Source: Acidobacteriota bacterium (GTDB lineage Bacteria; Planctomycetota; Phycisphaerae; WQYP01; JAJZKJ01). From it: a stretch of 5,746 nucleotides of DNA. Of this stretch, positions 1 through 5,746 are shown piece by piece. Below the pieces are notes generated by a model. That model saw only the letters and a list, made by a program, of their open reading frames with translations. It had not been told where the DNA came from and ran no database searches. The translations under genes were made by a program, and so were the position numbers. The stretch lies in contig JAJZKJ010000168.1 in the NCBI GenBank assembly GCA_021804195.1, positions 1-5,746 of the forward strand, read 5' to 3'. Numbering within the stretch: the stretch's first letter is position 1; the number at the start of each line of letters is the position of its first letter.

Positions 1-435
1 ATGGATCTGGCGGCCGCAACACCCATTTCTTCGATAGCGCTGGACAAGGTATTCATCGGCTCCTGCACCAATGCCCGCATTGAAGACTTGCGGGCGGCGG
101 CGGCGGTTGCCAGAGGCCATCACAAGGCTGCGTCGGTCAAGGCGGTGCTGGTAGTGCCGGGCTCCGGTCTGGTTAAGGCGCAGGCGGAAGCCGAAGGCCT
201 GGACCGCATCTTCCGGGATGCCGGTTTTGAATGGCGGGAGCCGGGCTGCTCCATGTGTCTGGCCATGAACGCCGACCGCCTGGAGCCGGGGGAGCGTTGC
301 GCGAGCACCAGTAATCGCAATTTTGAAGGGCGTCAGGGCGCTGGAGGACGGACCCACCTGGTGAGCCCCGCCATGGCCGCAGCGGCTGCCATTGCCGGCC
401 ATTTTGTGGATGTGCGTGACTGGATCATGCACTAA
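1..435 (+). CDS. leuC: 3-isopropylmalate dehydratase large subunit, C-terminal part (5' end outside window)
   Basis: LeuC pairs with LeuD to isomerise 2-isopropylmalate to 3-isopropylmalate in cytoplasmic leucine biosynthesis, using a 4Fe-4S cluster of the aconitase type. The 144 visible residues match the LeuC C-terminus. They include the FIGSCTN motif (Cys22), the [10 protein letters not shown] motif (Cys83 and Cys86), which together give the three cluster cysteines, then [17 protein letters not shown] and the [12 protein letters not shown] tail. Full LeuC is about 470 residues, so roughly two thirds lies upstream. The ATG at position 1 is probably an internal methionine: the residues before FIGSCTN align with the conserved region preceding this motif in whole LeuC proteins. 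The stop at 433-435 lies inside the start of the next small gene. The visible part shows no damage. The family call is secure; that the whole gene is intact is inferred. Confidence 0.96.
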   Translation: MDLAAATPISSIALDKVFIGSCTNARIEDLRAAAAVARGHHKAASVKAVLVVPGSGLVKAQAEAEGLDRIFRDAGFEWREPGCSMCLAMNADRLEPGERCASTSNRNFEGRQGAGGRTHLVSPAMAAAAAIAGHFVDVRDWIMH

Positions 436-629
436 AAAGCGCGCGCGGTCCTGGTTACTGCGCCTCGCCTTGGGCTTGTGCAGTCTGGGCTGCACAGGAC
501 GTCGTCGAACGGGAGGGTGGCAGGCGGGTTTTCCAGCATCCTCAGCACGGGCAGGTGGTCTATGAGCAGAGCACGTTATTGCCAGCCACCAGCACCGATC
601 TCAAGCTGGTCATCCTGCTGCCGGAATAG
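416..629 (+). pseudogene. Small lipoprotein gene downstream of leuC, frameshifted
   Basis: Two adjacent frames together make one sensible small lipoprotein. The first (GTG at 416, or a start nearer 431) reads [21 protein letters not shown]: a basic start, a hydrophobic stretch and a lipobox-like end with Cys at 491-493. That frame then runs into low-quality sequence and stops near 563. The frame one base further on takes over at about 492-500 and reads AQDVVEREGGRRVFQ, then a polar tail ending in LKLVILLPE, with its stop at 627-629. Two missing bases at about 493 would explain the shift, since GGC-TGC-GCA-CAG-GAC would restore GCAQD. The gene overlaps the leuC end, so translational coupling is likely. 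Small entericidin-like lipoproteins between leuC and leuD are known in beta- and related proteobacteria. The frameshift could be a real mutation or a sequencing error. No function is known to me. Confidence 0.55.
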
Positions 630-679
630 GGAGCAGCGATTTCTGGCGCACCAGCTTTGTCGCAGTGCGCCCTCTGCGC

Positions 680-718
680 CCCACAAGACCAATTCTTGTC
701 CCTTGCCAAACTTGTGGG
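680..718. promoter_or_regulatory. Nested inverted repeats over the -35 region, possible operator
   Basis: Two inverted repeats share the promoter. The outer pair is CCCACAAG (680-687) with CTTGTGGG (711-718), 8 bp perfect with 23 bp between. The inner pair is ACAAGA (683-688) with TCTTGT (694-699), 6 bp with 5 bp between. The inner right arm overlaps the -35 box and the outer right arm fills the spacer up to the -10 box. A dimeric repressor bound here would block RNA polymerase. An RNA hairpin role is less likely, because most of the repeat lies upstream of the predicted start site. The regulator is unknown. Confidence 0.35.
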
Positions 719-724
719 CATAAT
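696..724 (+). promoter_or_regulatory. Putative sigma-70 promoter for the gene at 795
   Basis: A TTGTCC -35 box (696-701, four of six consensus bases) is followed by exactly 17 bp and a CATAAT -10 box (719-724, five of six). Transcription would begin near 731, leaving a leader of about 65 nt before the ATG at 795. It sits in the only gene-free gap of the left half and points at a gene with a strong ribosome binding site. This is predicted from sequence only. Confidence 0.5.
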
Positions 725-783
725 TCCCGCATATTCAAAAATTGATTTCCAGATGACTCATTCGCACCCAATTTCAGAGGAAC

Positions 784-789
784 AGGAGG
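784..789 (+). promoter_or_regulatory. Ribosome binding site fixing the ATG at 795
   Basis: A perfect AGGAGG lies 5 nt before the ATG at 795. The reading frame is open further upstream, to 657, but only this start has a strong Shine-Dalgarno sequence and is followed directly by a signal peptide. Confidence 0.75.
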
Positions 790-794
790 ATTGC

Positions 795-1028
795 ATGCGG
801 TTTCGATCATTGGTAGGAATGGGCATTCTGTCCTCGTGGGCAGTAGTGACAGTTGCGCATGCGGCTCCCCGTTTCACTTTGGGCAATGTGCCTTCGTACT
901 ACCAGGGGACTTTCGGAACGGGCAGTCATATCAACATTTTTTACGATGCCACCTATTTCCAGTTTCGAAATCGGGATGCTAAGCGACAATTACCTTGTCC
1001 GGCTGACGACAATTATCTTGGCCGGTAA
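795..1028 (+). pseudogene. N-terminal fragment of an exported (possibly outer-membrane) protein, cut by IS21 left end
   Basis: The 77-residue frame starts with a clear Sec signal peptide: a basic MRFR, a hydrophobic core to about residue 19, and an AHA|AP cleavage site after residue 23. The mature part begins with APRFTLGNVPSYYQG and continues with short alternating polar/aromatic stretches (HINIFYDATYFQF, 47-59). This looks like the first strands of a beta-barrel protein, as in the PF13557-like outer-membrane 'transporter' group. That family suggestion is weak. From about residue 62 (nt 977) the coding sequence coincides with terminal repeats of the downstream insertion sequence, so the last 16 or so residues are IS sequence read by chance. 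The original protein was presumably several times longer. It has its own promoter and ribosome binding site, so a short exported peptide may still be made. Confidence 0.6.
985..1025. repeat. Tandem terminal repeats of the IS21-type left end
   Basis: Two 18-bp units, GACAATTA-C-CTTG-T-CCGG (985-1002) and GACAATTA-T-CTTG-G-CCGG (1008-1025), match at 16 of 18 positions and repeat with a 23-bp period, about two helical turns. IS21-family ends are known to carry several such direct repeats, which bind the transposase. The regular spacing puts both copies on the same face of the helix. Confidence 0.75.
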
Positions 1029-1089
1029 AACCTGACGCCGGGCAGGAGCCTGAGTGAGGGATAAAGTAGCGTTCTTGACCTGTAAGGAC

Positions 1090-1095
1090 AGGAGG
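1090..1095 (+). promoter_or_regulatory. Ribosome binding site of istA, next to a small hairpin
   Basis: AGGAGG ends 5 nt before the ATG at 1101, which fixes that start rather than the GTG at 1131. The first three bases also belong to the right arm of a small inverted repeat, CCTGT-aagg-ACAGG (1079-1092), which could partly hide the site in mRNA. Confidence 0.6.
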
Positions 1096-1100
1096 ACGCA

Positions 1101-2246
1101 ATGCCCGGCAAGTGGTTGGGAGATATTCAGGTGAACAAATACAAGGAACTTCGCAGGCAGTATCAGCAAGAGACCGCTGCCAACAAGATGGGAATTAGTG
1201 TGCGCACGGCGCGTCGATGGGAACGGCGGGAGACCCTGCCATCCCAAAAAGGGCAGCGGACCTGGCGCACCCGCAAAGATCCCTTTGCGGCTTACTGGCA
1301 AAGTGAGATTCTACCCCTCCTACGACAAGAGCCCGGTTTGTTGGCCACGACCGTACTGGAGGAAATGCAGCGACTGCACCCGGGTGAGGTGGAGCCAAGT
1401 CATCTTCGGACCTTGCAACGCCGCATCCGGGATTGGCGGGCATTGGAGGGGCCGGATCGGGAGATTTACTTCCCGCAGGCCCACGAGCCAGGAAGGCAAT
1501 GCCTTTCGGATTACACCGACGCCACGGAGTTATGCGTCACTATCGATGGGCAGATTCTGGTCCATAAACTCTACCAGTTCGTGATGGCCTACTCGGGGTG
1601 GCGCCACGTCGAGGTAGTTCTGGGTGGCGAGAGCTTCATATCCCTTTCTGCAGGTCTACAGAATGCCCTCTGGCGCCTGGGCGGCGTTCCGCAAGAGCAC
1701 CGCACGGACCACCTCACGGCGGCCTATAACAATCAATCCGAGCACGAAGAGTTGACCCGGCGGTATGCCGCCCTGTGTCGGGATTACGATTTGCGGGCCA
1801 CCACCAATAATCAGGGGGAGTCCCAGGAAAATGGATCGGTTGAGGCCCGTCAACGGACTTTGAAGCAGGCCCTGAATCAGGCGCTGATGCTGCGGGGTTA
1901 CCGCGACTTCAGCGATTTGGCCGCATATCAGGCCTTTGTCGAGGAAGTCGCCACCCACATGAATCGGCGGGTGCAAAAGCGTTTGGCCGAGGAACGCCCG
2001 CTGCTCCAGCATCTTCCCGAGCGACGGAGCAGCGATTACGTCGAGACGACGGTTCGGGTCAGCAGCAATGGGGTGTTCCGAGTATCCCACACCACGTACA
2101 GCGCACCGTCCCGTCTGCGTGGCCATCCTTTGCAGGTACCTCAAGCTTTGAGGGACTGGCGCGCAAGGTCAAGGCCGACATGCGCCCACGAGCCATTTTG
2201 GATGAATTGGGCCGGGTGGGGGTGGCGGAGGAAAAGGAAGGGGTAG
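1101..2246 (+). pseudogene. istA: IS21-family transposase IstA, C-terminally truncated and fused out of frame
   Basis: IstA is the DDE transposase of IS21 elements and works with the ATPase IstB. Residues about 10-42 form a helix-turn-helix (ETAANKMGISVRTARRWERR). The rve/DDE core shows LSDYTDA (Asp137 or Asp140), RTDHLTAAYNN (Asp203) and ENGSVEARQRTLKQAL (Glu248), so all three catalytic acids appear present. The following beta-strand domain reads FRVSHTTYSAPSRLRGHPLQV, typical of the region just after the core, and homology ends at Val346 (nt 2138). The last 35 residues, from PQALRDWRAR to the stop at 2244-2246, are a neighbouring gene read in the wrong frame. A normal IstA is about 150 residues longer and is followed by istB; both are missing. 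The protein may be made but is unlikely to transpose anything. Confidence 0.85.
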
Positions 2247-2605
2247 TGCGTCTGTTGCGCCATGCCTATATTTCTGCCCTGCCGGAAGACCGGGTAGCCT
2301 TTTTGGGGGAGAACGTCGGTGACCACCTGCGCAGCGCGGTACACAACCTGGAAGGAGGGGAGCCCTTTCTGGAGCGGGCGCTGTATTTCGATGCGCTGCC
2401 GGCAGCAGTGCTGGAGGAGGCGCGGCCGGAACTCTACCGGATGGGCGAGCGCTTGTTGCGCGAGGCCCATCAGCGGCTGAATACAGCCGAGTCCCCCGAA
2501 GGACCGCCGCGGCGGCTGCGCCTGGGGGTCTATTACTATGAAGAAGAAGACGCCGCGGCGGAATCGACAGAAGAACCAGCCGCGGAGGACGAGCCGCATA
2601 CCTAA
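2130..2605 (+). pseudogene. DUF6502-family protein, C-terminal fragment joined to istA
   Basis: In the frame ending at the TAA at 2603-2605, coding-like sequence begins about where istA homology ends: SSFEGLARKVKADMRPRAI, then LDELGRVGVAE, VRLLRHAYISALPEDRVAFLG, ENVGDHLRSAVHNL, FLERALYFDALP and a closing LRLGVYYYEEED with an acidic tail. This order matches my memory of the C-terminal half of DUF6502 proteins (around 270 residues, function unknown). The N-terminal half, which I recall as helix-turn-helix-like, is absent, and no start codon lies at the junction. An ATG at 2180 has AAGG 5 nt upstream, so a 141-residue fragment could be translated by restart inside the broken istA frame. The gene runs convergently toward the transporter operon, with 10 bp between stop codons. 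The family call is from memory, without a search. Confidence 0.65.
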
Positions 2606-2615
2606 CGCCCTGTAT

Positions 2616-3425
2616 TTATAGCGCCACGAAATTGCGCTGCCGCTGATTCCAGTGCCGGTAAGAACGCGCCACCGTAAACAAGCCCGCACCAATGGTCCCG
2701 ACAAAAAAACCGATGGGCCAGTTGGTCCAGTAGGAGAGTGCGATAGCACTCCAGATGCAGCCCTCTGCAAAAACCACGGACAGCACCAGCACGCGCATGG
2801 GATTGCCGCTCAACACCTGGGCGGCGGCCGGCGGGCCGACCAGCAGGGTGAACACCAGAAAGGCCCCCACCACCGGCAAGGCCGTGGCAGTTACCAGGGC
2901 CAGCAGGGTCAGGAACACCAGATCCATGCGTGCGGCGCGAATCCCCTGCAAGGCCGCCAGATCGGGAAAAGTCGAGTCCAGCAAGAGAGGCCGAAAATAC
3001 AGAGCGATGCCCACAACCACCAGCGCGCAGATGCCCAGTATGGGCCACAAATCGGCGTCGCTGACCCCCAGCACCTCGCCGAAGAGCAGGGAAAACACCG
3101 CCGGTGCATACGCACTGGTCATACTGAGCAACAATGCACCCACCCCCAGAAACAGCACCAGCAGCAGCCCCGTGCCCACATCGCGGCGCCCCATGCGCAC
3201 CAATTGGCGCAGGAGTAAAACCCCCATTCCAACAAAAACCAGCAACCCGATCAACGGATCGATTCCCAGCAGGTTGGCCGCCGCCGCCCCCGGAAAAGCG
3301 CCCAGAGGCAAGGCATGGGCGGCAAAGGCGGAGCGCCGTACCACCACAAAAAAGCCGATGAAAGCAGCGACAAAAGCAATGGCGGTGGCGGCAATCCAGG
3401 TATTGATCATGAAACTGGAAAACAT
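2616..3425 (-). CDS. ABC-3 family metal transporter, permease 2
   Basis: This 269-residue inner-membrane protein has about eight hydrophobic segments and the hallmarks of ABC-3 (ZnuB/SitC-SitD/MntB) permeases. An early RRSAFAAHALPLGAFPG stretch carries His37, LFGEVLG lies mid-protein (114-120), and the late motif GAFLVFTLLVGPPAAA (187-202) lines the pathway in this family. Length is normal. The start at 3425 is preceded by GAGG 8 nt upstream, which overlaps the end of permease 1; a second Met at residue 6 lacks such a site. It begins 3 nt after the stop of permease 1, so the two are almost certainly co-translated and probably form a heterodimeric channel. It is the last gene of the operon. 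The substrate is a divalent metal (zinc, manganese or iron); sequence alone does not decide which. Confidence 0.92.
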   Translation of the reverse strand: MFSSFMINTWIAATAIAFVAAFIGFFVVVRRSAFAAHALPLGAFPGAAAANLLGIDPLIGLLVFVGMGVLLLRQLVRMGRRDVGTGLLLVLFLGVGALLLSMTSAYAPAVFSLLFGEVLGVSDADLWPILGICALVVVGIALYFRPLLLDSTFPDLAALQGIRAARMDLVFLTLLALVTATALPVVGAFLVFTLLVGPPAAAQVLSGNPMRVLVLSVVFAEGCIWSAIALSYWTNWPIGFFVGTIGAGLFTVARSYRHWNQRQRNFVAL

Positions 3426-3428
3426 GCC

Positions 3429-4334
3429 CTATGCCTCGCAGTGCGGCCAACTGACCGGCTCTGGACGCGCTGACAAGCCCGCCACTTTAGCCACCAGCAC
3501 CGCCGCCAAATAAAACAGGAACACCAGCGCCACGACAAAAAAGCTCACTGGCCAGGCATTACCGGAAAACCAGTAGTAACTCTCATAGGCCATCCAGATA
3601 CCCACCCAGACCGCGGTCAAACCGATAGCAATGGCCCAGCATATCGCCTGTGCCGGACGCCGACTCAGGCGAATCGCCGCACCCGCCGGGCCAATGAGCA
3701 AAGCTGTCGCCAGCACCGCGCCGATGGCCAGGGCGCAGACTGCTACCGCCAGTCCCAGGTCCAGCAGTTGCAGCAAACCGATCCAACGCAGGGGAACACC
3801 CCGCGCCGCCGCCAGATCAGGGTCCACCGCCATCAACATCATAGGCCGGTAGAGCAGACCCACCAGCAAGAACACCCCGGCGGAGGCCATCAATGCAGGA
3901 CCGATAAGACTCTGCGGAATCGCAAACATGGAGCCGAACATCACCGACACCGCTGCGCCCGTAGTGCTGGTGGTCGTCACGTCCAGATAGAGAAAGAGCG
4001 CCGACAGCCCCAATCCCGCCCCCAGAACGATGCCCGTGGCAAGATCACGCTCCCGCACCTTGCGTACACCAAGAAACTCCATGCCGAAGGCCGCAATCCA
4101 GGCCATACCCAAAAAACCCAGCAAGGGATTGATGCCCAGCAGGAAGGAGGCCGCCCCGCCGGCGCTGCTTACATCGGCCAGGGCATGTCCGGCAAAGGCA
4201 TTGCCGCGCAATATGGTAAACACACCGATCACCGCGCTGACCAGCGCTGCACAAGTCCCTACGATCAACGCGGTTTGCACCGGTCCGCTAGTGAAGAAAC
4301 CGGAGTTTTCCAAAAGCATCCAAAAATTCCACAT
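3429..4334 (-). CDS. ABC-3 family metal transporter, permease 1
   Basis: This is a 301-residue inner-membrane permease of the same family as its neighbour but clearly distinct from it. LRGNAFAGHALADVSSAGG (42-60, with His50) is the family's N-terminal motif. VMFGSMFAIP (131-140) matches the mid-protein loop, and IGAVLATALLIGPAGAA (204-220) is the late motif. About eight to nine transmembrane segments can be drawn, with a short cytoplasmic tail (SARPEPVSWPHCEA). The start at 4334 lies 4 nt after the ATPase stop. Its ribosome binding site is weak (AAAGG about 12 nt upstream), so translational coupling to the ATPase gene is likely; Met6 at 4319 is an alternative start. Two different permease genes in a row, after one ATPase and one binding protein, is the Sit/Yfe-type layout rather than the single-permease Znu layout. 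Confidence 0.92.
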   Translation of the reverse strand: MWNFWMLLENSGFFTSGPVQTALIVGTCAALVSAVIGVFTILRGNAFAGHALADVSSAGGAASFLLGINPLLGFLGMAWIAAFGMEFLGVRKVRERDLATGIVLGAGLGLSALFLYLDVTTTSTTGAAVSVMFGSMFAIPQSLIGPALMASAGVFLLVGLLYRPMMLMAVDPDLAAARGVPLRWIGLLQLLDLGLAVAVCALAIGAVLATALLIGPAGAAIRLSRRPAQAICWAIAIGLTAVWVGIWMAYESYYWFSGNAWPVSFFVVALVFLFYLAAVLVAKVAGLSARPEPVSWPHCEA

Positions 4335-4338
4335 GGCG

Positions 4339-5163
4339 TTAATTCGCCTTTTCCGGATGCGCTACAGACGCTGCCGTGCCCGCCTCGGCATCTTCAGCAG
4401 CGGCATCGGGTAGTACGAGTATCCGCCGCCCATGCCGCAATACCGTTACCGGGTAACCATAGAGCTTACTCAGCACCTCAGGCTGCACCACCTCCTCCAC
4501 ACTGCCGGTGGCGGCCTGTCCGCCCACCAGATAGACCAGACGGTCCATGACAGGTAAGAGTGGGTTCATATCATGAGCAGTCACCAGTACAGCAATCTGT
4601 CGGGTACGCGTCAATCTCCCAAACAACGCCACCAGCGCATTGGCGCTGCCGAAATCCAGATTAGCCAAGGGCTCGTCGAGAATGAGCAGGCGCGGCTGAC
4701 GCACCAGGGCATGGGCGATAACCGCCCGCTGTTGCTGGCCGCCGGAGAGTTCTCCAACCCGCTGATCCGCAAAGTCCTCTGCCCCCACCGCATGCAACGC
4801 CTGATCTACCAAGGCTTTTTTACGACCGGGAAACAGCGGCAGACCCAGGCGATGGCCATCCAGCCCCAACTGCACCAGATCTCTGGTCCGCAGGGGGATA
4901 TCCGCATCAAAAGCGATTTTCTGGGGCACATAGCCGACCAGAGCACGGCGCTGACCCGCTGGCGCACCATCTATCAAGGCCTGCCCCGCACGGATCGGCG
5001 TCAGACCTAACAGACCGCGCAAAAGGGTCGTTTTACCCGCACCATTCTCACCGATCAGAGCACAGAGCTGTCCCGGATAGAGGTCAAAACTGACATCCCG
5101 CAGAATGCTGCGGCCGCCCAGATCCACGGACAGGTGGGCGACTGAAAGTATCGGGTCAGACAT
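4339..5163 (-). CDS. ABC-3 type metal transporter, ATP-binding protein
   Basis: This cytoplasmic ATPase of 274 residues powers the two permeases. All nucleotide-binding motifs are visible and intact: Walker A GENGAGKTT (38-46), Q-loop Gln81 in GYVPQK, signature LSGGQQQR (139-146), Walker B LLILDEP (159-165), D-loop NLD (168-170) and switch His197 in VTAHD. The GYVPQK context and length fit the ZnuC/SitB/MntA group. The C-terminus adds an Ala/Glu-rich tail (about 252-274) with no recognisable domain. The start at 5163 lies 13 nt after the binding-protein stop, with only a weak GGGA before it; coupling to the upstream gene is probable. Nothing is broken or missing. Confidence 0.95.
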   Translation of the reverse strand: MSDPILSVAHLSVDLGGRSILRDVSFDLYPGQLCALIGENGAGKTTLLRGLLGLTPIRAGQALIDGAPAGQRRALVGYVPQKIAFDADIPLRTRDLVQLGLDGHRLGLPLFPGRKKALVDQALHAVGAEDFADQRVGELSGGQQQRAVIAHALVRQPRLLILDEPLANLDFGSANALVALFGRLTRTRQIAVLVTAHDMNPLLPVMDRLVYLVGGQAATGSVEEVVQPEVLSKLYGYPVTVLRHGRRILVLPDAAAEDAEAGTAASVAHPEKAN

Positions 5164-5176
5164 TTCCCATGCCGGA

Positions 5177-5746
5177 TTACTTCAGCACGGTCGTCGAAGT
5201 GCCATGCTCCACCGCGTTACGCAGCGCATTTACCTCCGCCAGCATCCAAGACTGATAGTGGTAACCCGCCGGCATGGTTTCATAGACACCGACCACGGGG
5301 ATCTTCGCCGCCTGCGCCCGACTCAGGAAAGAAGCCGTCAATGAATTTGTCACCTGCTGATTATACACAAAGACTCTGACCTGATGCCGCTGCAGGAGTT
5401 GGTTCTGGGCGCTCACATCCTGCGGTGCCGGGTCCGTACCATTCATGATGGCGGCCTGGAGTTTCCACGGCGTTTTGATGTCGCAACCCGCGGCTTCCAG
5501 CAAATAATCGGCGACGGGCTCCGTCACTGCCACCGGCGTGCCGCCAAAGCGGGCCTTGAAGCGGGCGATGGCGTGGTACCACGGCTTCAGAGAGGCATCG
5601 AACCTGCGCACATTGGCCGCGAAGGTGGCGGCATGGGCCGGATCCAGTTCGGTCAGGCTCGCCGCAACTGCCTGCGCCACCGCAGGCATGGTCTCCGGCT
5701 TGTACCAGAGATGGGGGTTGGGGGTGTTTTCCGGCAGATGGAGCAG
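5177..5746 (-). CDS. Metal ABC transporter substrate-binding protein, C-terminal part (5' end outside window)
   Basis: The frame stays open to the window edge, giving 189 residues of a periplasmic cluster A-I (ZnuA/PsaA/SitA-like, PF01297) binding protein. It enters at NTPNPHLWYKPETMPAVAQAV; the His of NPHLW (residue 12, nt 5711-5713) is a conserved metal ligand. TEPVADYLLEAAG carries Glu76 where many zinc proteins have His, and VYETMP carries Glu156 near the usual position of the last acidic ligand. MNGTDPAPQDV and VFVYNQQ are typical of one subgroup of these proteins. The ATG at 5689 is internal, since NPHLWY lies upstream of it. The signal peptide, first metal ligand and any His-rich loop are not visible, nor are the operon promoter and any Zur, Fur or MntR box. 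It is the first visible gene of the operon and ends 13 nt before the ATPase. Confidence 0.9.
   Translation of the reverse strand: MLHLPENTPNPHLWYKPETMPAVAQAVAASLTELDPAHAATFAANVRRFDASLKPWYHAIARFKARFGGTPVAVTEPVADYLLEAAGCDIKTPWKLQAAIMNGTDPAPQDVSAQNQLLQRHQVRVFVYNQQVTNSLTASFLSRAQAAKIPVVGVYETMPAGYHYQSWMLAEVNALRNAVEHGTSTTVLK

Larger units (their letters stand above)
977..2138 (+). mobile_element. Truncated IS21-family insertion sequence (left end plus partial istA)
   Basis: The element has the layout of an IS21 left half: a terminal TG (977-978), tandem end repeats at 985-1025, a short leader, then istA with a good ribosome binding site at 1101. IS21 elements normally carry istA (about 500 codons) and istB (an AAA+ helper of about 250 codons) and end in an inverted copy of the terminus. 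Here istA stops matching at about 2138. There is no istB, and I saw no inverted copy of the GACAATTA repeats further right, so the element is immobile on its own. The left edge is placed by the TG rule and by where the truncated exported protein stops looking natural; it may be off by a few bases. No target-site duplication can be tested because the right end is gone. Confidence 0.75.

Noticed and set aside
630..680. Terminator after the lipoprotein gene
   Set aside because: GGCGCA (645-650) pairs with TGCGCC (666-671), but the loop is 15 nt and no run of T follows.
1656..2144. A 162-codon minus-strand frame inside istA
   Set aside because: It is antisense to the conserved DDE core and has no start signal or family resemblance.
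2247..2605. istB after istA
   Set aside because: The sequence lacks Walker A and B motifs of the IstB ATPase and instead matches the DUF6502 pattern.
2606..2615. Bidirectional terminator between the convergent genes
   Set aside because: Only 10 bp separate the stops and no stem or T-run is visible there.
2652..3513. Long open frames on the plus strand opposite permease 2
   Set aside because: They are rich in Gln, Arg, Thr and Ser with no recognisable motif, and lie antisense to a clear permease. They come from the codon bias of the real gene.
3768..4550. A 260-codon plus-strand frame opposite permease 1 and the ATPase end
   Set aside because: It crosses two real genes on the other strand and is a His/Gln/Arg-rich shadow without domain features.
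1..5746. tRNA, rRNA, CRISPR array or toxin-antitoxin pair
   Set aside because: No cloverleaf-like segment, no regularly spaced repeat array beyond the two IS end repeats, and no small paired genes were found by eye.

Overview
The window looks like chromosomal DNA of a fairly GC-rich proteobacterium. The evidence is a beta/gamma-type leuC followed by a tiny lipoprotein gene, a SitABCD-like metal transporter operon and an IS21-family relic. An Acidithiobacillus-like host is my best guess, from the feel of the proteins and base composition only; nothing here proves it.

Layout. (1) 1-629, plus strand: the 3' part of leuC (leucine biosynthesis), overlapped by a very small lipoprotein gene that is now frameshifted. 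The expected leuD does not follow. (2) 630-794: no gene, but a plausible sigma-70 promoter with nested inverted repeats, leading into a good ribosome binding site. (3) 795-977: the start of a gene for an exported protein, cut off by the left end of an IS21-family element. (4) About 977-2138: that element, with two tandem 23-bp-spaced terminal repeats and the first 346 residues of the IstA transposase. The rest of istA, all of istB and the right end are missing. (5) About 2130-2605: the C-terminal half of a DUF6502-type protein, joined directly to the broken istA in another frame. (6) 2616-5746, minus strand: a compact operon transcribed right to left, in the order substrate-binding protein (5' end outside the window), ATPase, permease 1, permease 2. 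It is an ABC-3 (zinc/manganese/iron) importer.

How it fits together. The right half (2616-5746) is an intact transport unit: a periplasmic binding protein hands a divalent metal to a two-permease channel powered by one ATPase. The left half (about 430-2605) is a decay and rearrangement zone. It has a frameshifted lipoprotein, a truncated exported-protein gene, a truncated IS and a truncated DUF6502 gene. The simplest history is IS21 insertion into the exported-protein gene, followed by a deletion that removed the IS right half, the flanking DNA and the DUF6502 5' half. I did not find a convincing new biological system. The most interesting points are the nested operator-like repeats at the promoter, the istA/DUF6502 junction with a possible internal restart, and the unusual metal-ligand set of the binding protein.
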